Positions 1 through 7,931 of a stretch of 64,000 nucleotides of DNA are shown piece after piece. Within the stretch, counting starts at the first letter, position 1; the number at the start of each line of letters is the position of its first letter. Below the pieces are notes generated by a model. The model was not told the DNA's origin. It ran no database searches and saw only the letters and a list, made by a program, of their open reading frames with translations. Location of the stretch: assembly GCF_014284155.1 (NCBI RefSeq), contig NZ_JACOFZ010000006.1, positions 62,001-126,000 of the forward strand. Direction: 5' to 3'. This stretch comes from Affinundibacterium nitidum. GTDB taxonomy: Bacteria > Pseudomonadota > Gammaproteobacteria > Burkholderiales > Burkholderiaceae_D. Position numbers and translations under genes: made by a program.

Positions 1-83
1 ATGGCCTGCAGGCCTCGGTTCAAGGCGATCAAGTTCATTTGCCTGCCTATGGCGGTTGGTTTGGCATTCAACGTAGTAATTGA
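1..83 (+). CDS. Possible C-terminal end of an upstream gene
   Basis: One forward frame is open from the window edge to a TGA at 81-83 and gives about 26 residues ending in GWFGIQRSN. I do not recognise it. SPOR-domain proteins often precede dsbA in this group of bacteria, but this tail does not look like a SPOR C-terminus. About 200 bases of apparent spacer follow before dsbA. The call rests only on an open frame at the edge. Confidence 0.25.
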   Translation, partial: GLQASVQGDQVHLPAYGGWFGIQRSN

Positions 84-283
84 ACTCCTTTTACGCTCAT
101 CACCCACATTCCGCCGTTAGTAAGAGATAAGCAGCGGATTTTCACCAAATCTGCTTTTACGTTTATACTTCTGCGCACAACAAAAACTTTTGGAAGTTCG
201 GTGATGGCATTCGCAGCTAATGATTTTGCTGGCGGCTGTTTGCCCTAAAGCTGGAATTTCCCAATCTTTAGAGGAAGAAGAAT

Positions 284-955
284 ATGCGTTTTTTGAAACA
301 TATGATTGCTGGCTTGAGTTTGGGTTTGCTTGCTTTATCTGCTAGCGCAGCGGTGGGTAATCCAGAGAACGGACGTGAGTATCGTAATTTGCGTCAGGCG
401 CAGCCGACCGATGCTGGTAAAAAGATTGAAGTCATTGAGTTTTTTGCTTACTACTGCCCGCATTGCAATGCGCTCGAACCATTATTGGCAGATTGGGTGA
501 AGAAAAACAGCGACAAGATCAATTTTAAGCGTGTGCATGTATTGAACCCTGGCGTTGAAGCACAATTGAAAACCTATTATGCGCTCGAGGCTATGGGTAA
601 GGTTGAGCAGTACCACGCTAAAGTGTTTTACACCTTCCACGTTGAAAATAACCGTCTATTAACGAATGAGCAAGTCGGGCAGATGGTAACGAAATTGGGC
701 ATTGATAAGACTGCTTTTTTCAACGCCTACAATTCGTTCTCAGTCACAACGCGTCTTGGCCGCATGGAAAAGACGATGGCCGATTACGAAGTAAATTCAT
801 GGCCAACGGTTGTTGTTGATGGGCGTTTGATCACGTCACCAACGATGGCCGTGTCCACTCGTGGCCGAGTCAGTGAAGAAGAGCAAAATCGTGCACTTTT
901 GCCGGTGTTAGATTGGTTGGTTGCGAAAGCACAAAAAGAACGTACTGCAAAATAA
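284..955 (+). CDS. dsbA: Thiol:disulfide interchange protein DsbA
   Basis: Periplasmic oxidase that puts disulfide bonds into exported proteins and is re-oxidised by DsbB. The 223-residue product has a signal peptide (about residues 1-22, cleaved near ASA). The thioredoxin-fold active site is C58-P-H-C61 in the context YYCPHC, the classic DsbA motif, and the cis-proline is in the loop SWPT (Pro174). Length matches the family. A purine-rich Shine-Dalgarno sequence (GAGGAAG) lies just before the ATG. The gene stands alone, ends at a strong hairpin terminator and converges with the GH13 gene that follows. Confidence 0.95.
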   Translation: MRFLKHMIAGLSLGLLALSASAAVGNPENGREYRNLRQAQPTDAGKKIEVIEFFAYYCPHCNALEPLLADWVKKNSDKINFKRVHVLNPGVEAQLKTYYALEAMGKVEQYHAKVFYTFHVENNRLLTNEQVGQMVTKLGIDKTAFFNAYNSFSVTTRLGRMEKTMADYEVNSWPTVVVDGRLITSPTMAVSTRGRVSEEEQNRALLPVLDWLVAKAQKERTAK

Positions 956-980
956 TCTGATTTTCTATCATGAGTAAAAA

Positions 981-1004
981 AGCCGGGATCTCCCCGGCTT
1001 TTTT
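981..1004. terminator. Bidirectional rho-independent terminator
   Basis: AGCCGGG pairs with CCCGGCT around a short loop. A T-run follows on the plus strand, and an A-run precedes it that serves as a T-run on the minus strand. It sits between the convergent dsbA and GH13 genes and can end both transcripts. Confidence 0.85.
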
Positions 1005-1029
1005 ATTTGTACTAACCCTCAGTGGCGAC

Positions 1030-2376
1030 TTACTTCGCGAATACTTTATATTCCCAAGGTTTTAATTCCAACTTCACCTGAGCGCCAGTCGGTGCTGCTT
1101 TACCAGAGCTAATGTCTTTGAGACCCTTACTAGCTAAGGCTGCGTCGATAGTTGCCGTTTGTGGTTTGCTCGAGAGGTTGAATACGGCTACCACTTTATT
1201 GCCGGCCTTTTCGCGAGAGAAGGCAAAAACTTGTTCGTCGCTACCTGTCTTCAAACGCACCATAGGGCCGCCGTCGACACCATTCCACAACGCCTTATTG
1301 CTTTGTTTGAGATGGAATAACTTAGTGTACAACTGCTTGTACGGATGATCTTTCCATTGAATCGGATCGCGTTCAAAGAAGTTTAAGGCTTTGTTGTTGC
1401 CTGCTTCTTGGCCGCTATACAGCAATGGCATGCCAGGCATGATATTCGACAAGACTAAGAAAGCTTCTACGCCATCACCTAAACGTTCAAATTCGGTTCC
1501 TTCCCAGCTATTTAAATCGTGATTAGTGATGTGCAACATGCGATAGGAGTTTGGATGATAGTTTTTCTCTTCGCCATTCAAATAGGCATCAAAATCTTTA
1601 ACTGATTTTTTGCCTTTGGCGATGTCACCCCACAGGTCTTTGTATTGCCAACCGTAAGTCATGTCAAAGGCTTTTTCTTGCAGGTCCCATTCCATCGCCT
1701 CGGCCAACATGAATACCTTCTTGGTTTTGTCGAGTTCTTTACGTGCATCGTTCCAGAAGTCAGTCGGCACCATTGCCGCAACGTCGCAACGGAAACCATC
1801 GATGTCATATTCCTTCAACCAAAAACGCATCGCCTCGATCATCTCTTTGCGTAGATTTTGATTAGTGTAGTCGAGGGCGATGACGTCTGCCCAGTCTGGC
1901 ACTGGCGGCACAAAATTTCCATCTTTGTCTTTTTTATAGAACTCTGGGTGCTGTGTTGCCCATGCGTGATCCCACGCGGAATGGTTAGCGACCCAGTCAA
2001 TAATGAGCTTCATACCATGAGCATGCGCGGCTTTTACTAGACGTTTGAAATCGGCAGGTGTGCCAAATTCAGGATTGACACCGCGATAATCTCGCACGGC
2101 ATAGTAGCTACCTAGAGTCCCTTTGCGATTTTTTTCACCGATAGGATTGATAGGCATCACCCAAATGATCTTGACGCCCATCTTTTGCAGTTCAGGCAGA
2201 TATTCTTCAAATTTTTGGAAGCTACCTTCTTTTGAATGCTGACGAATATTCGCTTCGTAAATGGTTGCGTTCTTGCTCCAAGCCGGGTGTACAACTTCTG
2301 AATTTTTCTGAGCCATGGCAGGTAGGGCTGTGATCGCGCCTATGCTCAGAAGTAGGGAGAAAATTAAACGGTTCAT
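1030..2376 (-). CDS. Exported alpha-amylase family (GH13) glycosidase
   Basis: A 448-residue GH13 enzyme that would hydrolyse alpha-1,4-glucans or maltodextrins in the periplasm or outside the cell. A signal peptide covers about residues 1-22 (LPAMA then QK). The four conserved regions are visible: DWVANH (127-132), GFRCD with nucleophile Asp198, the acid/base Glu226 in LAEAMEW, and NHD (285-287). A small beta domain closes the C-terminus. It is the last gene of a likely operon with a second GH13 enzyme and glucokinase, 46 bases behind the former. That spacer contains a T-run and a G-run. Substrate cannot be read from sequence; maltogenic or oligosaccharide-type activity is an inference. Confidence 0.88.
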   Translation of the reverse strand: MNRLIFSLLLSIGAITALPAMAQKNSEVVHPAWSKNATIYEANIRQHSKEGSFQKFEEYLPELQKMGVKIIWVMPINPIGEKNRKGTLGSYYAVRDYRGVNPEFGTPADFKRLVKAAHAHGMKLIIDWVANHSAWDHAWATQHPEFYKKDKDGNFVPPVPDWADVIALDYTNQNLRKEMIEAMRFWLKEYDIDGFRCDVAAMVPTDFWNDARKELDKTKKVFMLAEAMEWDLQEKAFDMTYGWQYKDLWGDIAKGKKSVKDFDAYLNGEEKNYHPNSYRMLHITNHDLNSWEGTEFERLGDGVEAFLVLSNIMPGMPLLYSGQEAGNNKALNFFERDPIQWKDHPYKQLYTKLFHLKQSNKALWNGVDGGPMVRLKTGSDEQVFAFSREKAGNKVVAVFNLSSKPQTATIDAALASKGLKDISSGKAAPTGAQVKLELKPWEYKVFAK

Positions 2377-2422
2377 GCGGATGCCTCTCTATTTTTTTTC
2401 GGGGGGGATGGGTCAAACAATA

Positions 2423-4351
2423 CTACTGTAGTTCAAATATGTGGGCAGTCTTACCCTCAATCTGTATCTGTTGGCGAATATCTTGTGTGCTACCGCTCAA
2501 AACATCGCGTGCTTTCGAAAAACCTTTCAAGACTTCGGTAAATCGACTCGTGTTCAAGCTTTGTGATTTTTCCTTGCGATTCATTACCACCATAATCGTT
2601 TTTTTGTCGCTGGTACGGAAATACACGTAGCAGTCATCTTGCGGTAAAAAGTGGAGAAACTTTCCGGCATGAATTGCTTTTTCAGCTTTACGCCAGTTGA
2701 ATAAATTGCGCACGAAGTCTTGTGTGGATTTACTTTGCTTAGAAAGGTTTTCACCACTAAAGGCATTCACACGATCGCCAGACCAACCACCTGGGAAGTC
2801 CCCTCTGACTTTACCGTCGTCGCGTTTTTTGGGACTGGTCATCAAAATCTCAGTACCATAAAACATTTGCGGGATGCCGCGCATGGTCGCCAAATAAATC
2901 ATTGCCATTTTCAGCAATGCAGGATCTCGGTTTAGCGCGGAGAACAGGCGTGGGGTATCGTGGTTGCCCTCAAATATGGTGAGATTTTCAGGGTGTGCAT
3001 ATTGGAAATCGTCGGTGGCTGCGAGATAAAGCTTCCCTATATCTGCTTTGCCATCTTTACCGCCAACCAAGCTTGTATGTAGATTTTCGTAGACGGAAAA
3101 ATCCATCATGCTAGGCATATAGGAGCGATAACCGTCTTGATTAACTTTGTCTTTCTGCCAGTACGCAACGATGGCGGGGTTCATACTCCACTCTTCACCA
3201 ACCAGGTTGATAAGGGGGTATTCGTCCGTGATTCGCTTCGACCATTGGGCAAGAAATTCCTTGTTTGAATAGGAATAAGTGTCGACCCGTAAACCGGATA
3301 GATCTGCATACTCAATCCACCAAATCGCGTTTTGGATTAAATAGTTGGCGAGGTAAGGATTTTTCTGATTAAGGTCAGGCATGGTTTGCACAAACCAGCC
3401 ATCCGCGAATTTGTTGCGGTCTTCTATTGATGCATGAGGGTCTTGCACCGTGGCTCGTACATGGTTGGTTTCCACATAGGTGGGGTGTTGATTGAGCCAG
3501 TCATGTGAAGGCAGGTCTTGCATCCACCAATGCTGCGATCCGATGTGGTTGAGTACGACATCATGAATCACTCCCATGCCAAGTTTCTTGGCTTGGGTCA
3601 CCAGTTGGCGATAGTCTTCGTTGCTGCCAAAGCGCTGATCGACTCGATAGAAATCCGTTGCAGCGTAACCATGATACGAATTGATCGCTTGATTATTTTC
3701 GACCAAAGGGGTTGGCCACAACATGGTAAAACCAAGTCCAGCAATGTAGTCGAGATGTTGGGTAAGACCTTGTAAATCTCCACCATGGCGACCACCAGGG
3801 ACGTTGCGTTGTGCAGGGTCTCGCATGCCTGCAATCGTGTCGTTGCGGGTGTCGCCATTCGCAAAACGATCTGGGACGACTAAGTAAATCGCATCGGCAG
3901 GCGTAAAACCTAAACGCTGGGGCGAACCAGGACGGCGAGCATTCAAAGTGAAATTACTCTTGAATTGAACTTTGTTGTCTCTGAGCCATTCAATTTCAAC
4001 ATTACCGACTGCAGCGTCAGGACTGATGAGAAGATCGAGGAAGAGGTAGTGTGCATTTTCTGGACGACTGCTTTTGACCAGCGAGACTCCTGGGTGCTGA
4101 ATCCGTGCTTCAAGGCCGTCGAGATGTTTGCCATAGACCATCAATTGCAATGCAGGTGATTGCATACCTACCCACCAAGAAGATGGCTCTATGCGATCTA
4201 TCTTTGCCGTGGCACTCGCTTGATTATTCTGTTCGAGCTGACGAAGTGGCGCTGAAAGTGAAGTGAATGAAGTAGCTAAAAAAAAAGCAGCGCCGATGAT
4301 CGCAAGGGTATTGCGTGTGGGGAACCGGCGCTGCATGGGGTTAGCCTTCAT
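2423..4351 (-). CDS. Cyclomaltodextrinase/neopullulanase-like GH13 enzyme
   Basis: A 642-residue exported GH13 protein. A basic N-terminus and hydrophobic stretch (about 15-33) form the signal peptide. Residues about 48-140 look like the Ig-like N-terminal domain of cyclomaltodextrinases (EPSSWWVGM). The catalytic barrel follows with DVVLNH (264-269), GLRVD (nucleophile Asp357), GEEW (acid/base Glu386) and EGNHD (461-465), then a C-terminal beta domain. This layout matches SusA-type and neopullulanase-type enzymes that cut cyclodextrins, pullulan or short maltodextrins. Its start overlaps the end of glk by 11 bases, so translation is probably coupled and the genes form one operon (glk, this gene, then the second GH13 gene). 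Confidence 0.88.
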   Translation of the reverse strand: MKANPMQRRFPTRNTLAIIGAAFFLATSFTSLSAPLRQLEQNNQASATAKIDRIEPSSWWVGMQSPALQLMVYGKHLDGLEARIQHPGVSLVKSSRPENAHYLFLDLLISPDAAVGNVEIEWLRDNKVQFKSNFTLNARRPGSPQRLGFTPADAIYLVVPDRFANGDTRNDTIAGMRDPAQRNVPGGRHGGDLQGLTQHLDYIAGLGFTMLWPTPLVENNQAINSYHGYAATDFYRVDQRFGSNEDYRQLVTQAKKLGMGVIHDVVLNHIGSQHWWMQDLPSHDWLNQHPTYVETNHVRATVQDPHASIEDRNKFADGWFVQTMPDLNQKNPYLANYLIQNAIWWIEYADLSGLRVDTYSYSNKEFLAQWSKRITDEYPLINLVGEEWSMNPAIVAYWQKDKVNQDGYRSYMPSMMDFSVYENLHTSLVGGKDGKADIGKLYLAATDDFQYAHPENLTIFEGNHDTPRLFSALNRDPALLKMAMIYLATMRGIPQMFYGTEILMTSPKKRDDGKVRGDFPGGWSGDRVNAFSGENLSKQSKSTQDFVRNLFNWRKAEKAIHAGKFLHFLPQDDCYVYFRTSDKKTIMVVMNRKEKSQSLNTSRFTEVLKGFSKARDVLSGSTQDIRQQIQIEGKTAHIFELQ

Positions 4352-5348
4352 TTTGCTCGATCGCTAAGGCAGCACCAGAAAGCGCTGCCAGTGTGTCTGT
4401 GATAAGTGCTGTTGGAATCTGCGAAACGTAGCCGTGCAAGCGTCCCTTAGCTTCAAATTTTTCGCGGAAACGTGATTGAAAAAAGAAGTCGCCAAGGCGT
4501 GGGACGATGCCGCCGCCGATATACACGCCACTACGCGCACCAACGATTAATGCGACACTGCCCGAAAAACTTCCCAGCAATGCGCAGAATGCGTCTAAGG
4601 TTTTGCGACAAATTACACATTGATTTAACAAGCCACGTTCAACAATTTGTTCGGTACTCAAGGCTTCTACATTCTCTTTGGCGCAGCGCGCAACCGCACG
4701 GTAAAGCGTGGGCAATCCAATACCAGAGAGAAGACGCTCAGCTGAAACATGCGGTAACTCTTCACGCACAGCATCGAGGATTGCCGCTTCGAAATCATCT
4801 GTAGCGGCTAAGGTGGCGTGACCACCTTCACCAGGAATCGCGATCCAGCCATGTTTGCTTTCAATGACAGAGCCCACACCTAAGCCAGTGCCAGGGCCAA
4901 TCACCGCCAAGGTGCCATGGTGTTGCGGCAACTCTGCATGGGGTCGAATTTGGTCAGCCTTCAAACGCGGCAAAGAGAGCGCAAGAGCTTCGAAATCGTT
5001 CAAGGTCAGGAAGGTATCGAGCTGCAATGCCGCTTTCACTTGCGCCTGCGAGTAGCTCCAGTGGCTATTCGTAAAGTTAATATGATCTTGTCCAACTGCG
5101 GTTGCAACTGCAAATGCTGCGCAGCGTGGTGCTTGATAGTCGGCACCGAGTTCTTGTTGGAGTTTGCCTAAATAATGTGCGCTGGCATCAACTGGCGTCG
5201 CAAAATCAGCGACAGGCAAAGTTTTGACATACTTGATGTCGCCACTGTTATCGGTGATCCAGCCAAAACGGGCGTTACTGCCGCCAATGTCGGCAACGAG
5301 CCACGGGTAGCTGGAAGTGGAGGATGGCGAAATAGAACTATTGCTCAT
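4341..5348 (-). CDS. glk: Glucokinase
   Basis: Cytoplasmic ATP-dependent kinase making glucose 6-phosphate. The 335-residue product belongs to the bacterial Glk family, not ROK. The phosphate-binding loop is DIGGSNARFG near residue 20, followed by LNDFEALA, GPGTGLGVG and the sugar-binding GEGGHA. It is first in an operon with two exported GH13 enzymes, so it probably handles glucose released from starch. A strong candidate sigma-70 promoter upstream has a HexR-like palindrome over its -35 box. The window encodes a second glucokinase, fused to HexR, on the other side of the same regulatory region. Confidence 0.93.
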   Translation of the reverse strand: MSNSSISPSSTSSYPWLVADIGGSNARFGWITDNSGDIKYVKTLPVADFATPVDASAHYLGKLQQELGADYQAPRCAAFAVATAVGQDHINFTNSHWSYSQAQVKAALQLDTFLTLNDFEALALSLPRLKADQIRPHAELPQHHGTLAVIGPGTGLGVGSVIESKHGWIAIPGEGGHATLAATDDFEAAILDAVREELPHVSAERLLSGIGLPTLYRAVARCAKENVEALSTEQIVERGLLNQCVICRKTLDAFCALLGSFSGSVALIVGARSGVYIGGGIVPRLGDFFFQSRFREKFEAKGRLHGYVSQIPTALITDTLAALSGAALAIEQNEG

Positions 5349-5439
5349 GGCGTCTCTTGTCGTTCATTCACGAGGTCGTGGCTCGTGCATTTTGTTGTTG
5401 ATGCCCCATTTATCCTCGATGCTGGTTTGCTTCAGGGAG

Positions 5440-5475
5440 AGGGTGCAATATATAAATTTTAGATAAATGTAGCAA
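5440..5475 (-). promoter_or_regulatory. Candidate sigma-70 promoter of the glk-GH13 operon
   Basis: Read on the minus strand: TTGCTA (5475-5470), a 17-base spacer, then TATATT (5452-5447). Five of six bases match consensus at each hexamer. Transcription would start near 5440, about 90 bases before the glk ATG. The -35 hexamer lies inside the palindrome at 5468-5482, as expected for repression. Confidence 0.6.
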
Positions 5476-5482
5476 AACTACA
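5468..5482. promoter_or_regulatory. HexR-type operator 1
   Basis: TGTAGCAAAACTACA is a 15-base palindrome that fits the HexR consensus as I recall it (TGTARTWWWAYTACA) at 14 of 15 positions. It covers the -35 box of the glk promoter and lies between glk and the gene encoding the HexR-fused glucokinase. Confidence 0.65.
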
Positions 5483-5657
5483 GATTCAATTCAAGTGATT
5501 TGTTCTTTTATTTCAAATTGCTATTGAAAGTGTCGTATCGCTGGCGCAGCTTGTTGTAGTACAAGTAAATGATGTGAGTAAAATGGCAGCCTAGGTTTTA
5601 AAACGCTGATACAAAGAGGCTCTTTATTTTCTTACGATAGACCCTTGAGAAAATACT

Positions 5658-5672
5658 TGTAGTCCAGTTACA
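5658..5672. promoter_or_regulatory. HexR-type operator 2 (weaker)
   Basis: TGTAGTCCAGTTACA has the same 15-base spacing and outer TGTA/TACA halves as operator 1. The centre departs from consensus, giving about 12 of 15 matches. It is 190 bases from operator 1. Confidence 0.45.
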
Positions 5673-5739
5673 TATGTTTATTGCGGTGAGGAAAAGTACA
5701 AGTGATTTGTTTGAAGTTGAAAATTACTTTCACTCGCTT

Positions 5740-5754
5740 TCTAGTCAGACTACA
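5740..5754. promoter_or_regulatory. HexR-type operator 3 (weaker), over a candidate hexR promoter
   Basis: TCTAGTCAGACTACA keeps the 15-base layout with one altered outer base, about 12 of 15 matches. TTGAAA at 5717-5722 followed by 17 bases and TCTAGT at 5740-5745 makes a plausible promoter for the fused glucokinase/HexR gene, and the palindrome would cover its -10 box. An alternative -10 (TACAAT, 5751-5756) would also be covered. Self-repression is inferred. Confidence 0.4.
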
Positions 5755-5876
5755 ATGCAAATACTAGAAAAATTGCACACAGGGAAATCTTCCGAGAACT
5801 CGGAAAACTCCGAATTTATTTGATCTCCTGAGGCAAGTAGGTTGAAGAAAATTGCCGCGCCCGGTAATCGCTAACT

Positions 5877-5886
5877 GGGGGGGGGG
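5877..5886 (+). repeat. Ten-base G tract in the hexR leader
   Basis: A run of ten G residues lies 64 bases before the GTG start of the glucokinase/HexR gene, downstream of its candidate promoter, so it would be in the 5' untranslated leader. Shorter G runs occur at 2401-2407 (seven) and 27142-27149 (eight). Long homopolymers are prone to slippage and sequencing error. Confidence 0.7.
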
Positions 5887-5950
5887 CAAAACGGTCAAGA
5901 ACGTTCCCGGTCATGCCAGAACGCAGTAAAAATGAAAAAAAGGAAAGATA

Positions 5951-7879
5951 GTGAATAGCAAAGCGATGATCGCGCAGGAATTTGATAGCCCGCGCTTATT
6001 GGCCGATATTGGTGGCACCTATGCCCGTTTTGCTTTGGAGATGAGCAAGGGCGATTTCCAACATGTGGCGTCGCTGCGTTGTGAGGACTATCCTAACTTC
6101 TATGCTGCAATGCGTGCTTATTTAGATGGCTTACCAGCCTTGAGTATCGTTCATGCAGCAGTTGCGATCGCGAATCCAGTCGATGGCGATATGGTCAGCA
6201 TGACCAATTATCACTGGCAGTTCTCGATTGAAGAAATGCGTCAAAAGTTGGGCTTCGATACGCTCTTGATCGTGAATGACTTTACAGCATTAGCGATGGC
6301 CTTGCCGCGTTTGGGAGCCAATGATGTGCGTCAAGTCGGTGGCGGAGAAGCGCGCAAACAAAGCGTAGTTGGTTTGTTAGGTCCTGGTAGTGGGCTCGGT
6401 GTTTCTGGTTTGATCCCGGCAGGTGACGGTTGGATTTCTCTAGGTTCAGAGGGTGGGCACACGAGCTTCGCGCCGCGCAATGAACGCGAGATTGCGATTT
6501 TGCGTTATGTCTGGAAAGACTTCGAGCACGTTTCTTTTGAACGTTTAGTTTCTGGACCTGGACTAGAGCTCATTTATCGCGCATTGGCTGAACATGCTGG
6601 CGAAGCCGCCTTAGATTTACAAGCACCTGAAATCACGCAACGTGCTTTGGAGTGTGTTGATCGCCATTGCGAAGACGCACTCGACGTCTTCTGTTCCTTA
6701 TTGGGTACAGCGGCGGCGAATCTCGCAGTTACTTTAGGGGCGATGGGCGGTATCTACATTGGCGGTGGCATCGTGCCACGTCTAGGAAAATATTTTGAGA
6801 CTTCCAGTTTTCGTCAGCGATTTGAAGAGAAGGGACGATTTAGTCGCTATGTGGCAGCGATTCCGACTTATGTGATCACCGCTGAGCACGCCACTTTTAT
6901 TGGGGCTTCATCGATTTTAGATGCACAATTGCGCAGCTTGAATCAAGACCCCGGCTCGGCGATTTTGAGTCAAATTCGACGCATTCGCCCTGATTTATCT
7001 CCTGCTGAATTGCGTGTTGCCGAACATGTCTTGGCCCACGCTCGTGCAGTGGTGAATGATCCTATCGCCGAAATTGCGCGAGCAGCTGATGTCAGTCAAC
7101 CTACGGTAATTCGTTTCTGCCGTTCCTTAGGTTGTGAAGGCTTATCCGACTTTAAACTTCGTCTTGCTTCCGGCCTCACTGGCACCGTACCTGTTACTCA
7201 TATTCAGGTGACAAATGATGACTCCGCACTTGAACTCGGTGCCAAGGTGCTCGGTAATACTGCCTCTTCAATTTTACAGGTTCGTAGTCAACTTAATCGC
7301 GACATGATAGAGCGTGCGATTGATTTGATTAATCACGCTAAGAAACTTGAGTTTTATGCGATTGGTCACTATGGCGTGGTCGCACAAGATGCCCAATTCA
7401 AATTTCTGCGCTTAGGTATTCCTAGCATTGCGCATACGGATTCACGTTTGCAGTCTTTGTCCGCGAGTGTATTGAATGCGGATGATGTGGTGGTGATCAG
7501 TAGCAGTAGTGGTCGTTTACCCGAGTTGCTTGAAGTGGCTGAGAAGGCACGTGAACGAGGTGCTAAGGTGATTGCGATTGCTGCCAGCCATTCACCCTTG
7601 ATACGCAAAGCGGATGTTGCTCTGATTGTTGATCATGTTGAAGACGTCACGACCCACTTGCCTATGGTATCGCGTATTTTGCATTTGCTGGTCATCGACA
7701 TGTTAGCTGTCGGTGTAGCAATGCGCCGCCATCCGCAAGCACATGGCGCCATGCCTGGTGAAGCCGATGAGCGGCTCGACGAAGCGCGCGCAACACCGCG
7801 CAAGCCTGCTGCGCGCAATGAAGCGCCGGGTGTCAGCTTAGCATCCCCTTTCGCTAAGCTGACTTCTCATAGTCGCTAA
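5951..7879 (+). CDS. glk-hexR: Bifunctional glucokinase / RpiR-family regulator HexR
   Basis: A 642-residue fusion. Residues 1 to about 330 are a complete Glk-family glucokinase (LADIGGTYARFA, GPGSGLGVSG, GSEGGHTSF). Residues about 340-420 are an RpiR-type helix-turn-helix (AEIARAADVSQPTVIRFCRS), and about 445-590 a SIS sugar-phosphate-binding domain (ISSSSGRLPELL). HexR proteins control central sugar metabolism genes and release DNA when 2-keto-3-deoxy-6-phosphogluconate binds the SIS domain. The fusion is the usual Burkholderiales arrangement. The start is GTG with AGGA six bases upstream; the next ATG is five codons later. The two domains let the enzyme that makes glucose 6-phosphate share a chain with the regulator of the pathway. 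Candidate operators lie upstream. Confidence 0.92.
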   Translation: MNSKAMIAQEFDSPRLLADIGGTYARFALEMSKGDFQHVASLRCEDYPNFYAAMRAYLDGLPALSIVHAAVAIANPVDGDMVSMTNYHWQFSIEEMRQKLGFDTLLIVNDFTALAMALPRLGANDVRQVGGGEARKQSVVGLLGPGSGLGVSGLIPAGDGWISLGSEGGHTSFAPRNEREIAILRYVWKDFEHVSFERLVSGPGLELIYRALAEHAGEAALDLQAPEITQRALECVDRHCEDALDVFCSLLGTAAANLAVTLGAMGGIYIGGGIVPRLGKYFETSSFRQRFEEKGRFSRYVAAIPTYVITAEHATFIGASSILDAQLRSLNQDPGSAILSQIRRIRPDLSPAELRVAEHVLAHARAVVNDPIAEIARAADVSQPTVIRFCRSLGCEGLSDFKLRLASGLTGTVPVTHIQVTNDDSALELGAKVLGNTASSILQVRSQLNRDMIERAIDLINHAKKLEFYAIGHYGVVAQDAQFKFLRLGIPSIAHTDSRLQSLSASVLNADDVVVISSSSGRLPELLEVAEKARERGAKVIAIAASHSPLIRKADVALIVDHVEDVTTHLPMVSRILHLLVIDMLAVGVAMRRHPQAHGAMPGEADERLDEARATPRKPAARNEAPGVSLASPFAKLTSHSR

Positions 7880-7901
7880 TTTTTGTTCAATTTGAGTCGC
7901 A

Positions 7902-7931
7902 AGGGCATCGGAATTTCGATGCCCTTTTTTT
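7902..7931. terminator. Terminator after glucokinase/hexR
   Basis: GGGCATCG and its complement CGATGCCC form a stem around GAATTT, followed by seven T residues. It ends the plus-strand transcript and abuts the stop of the convergent cytochrome peroxidase gene. Confidence 0.85.

Noticed and set aside
2395-2410. T-run plus G-run between the two GH13 genes as a terminator
   Set aside because: No stem precedes a T-run on the minus strand; the elements are in the wrong order.
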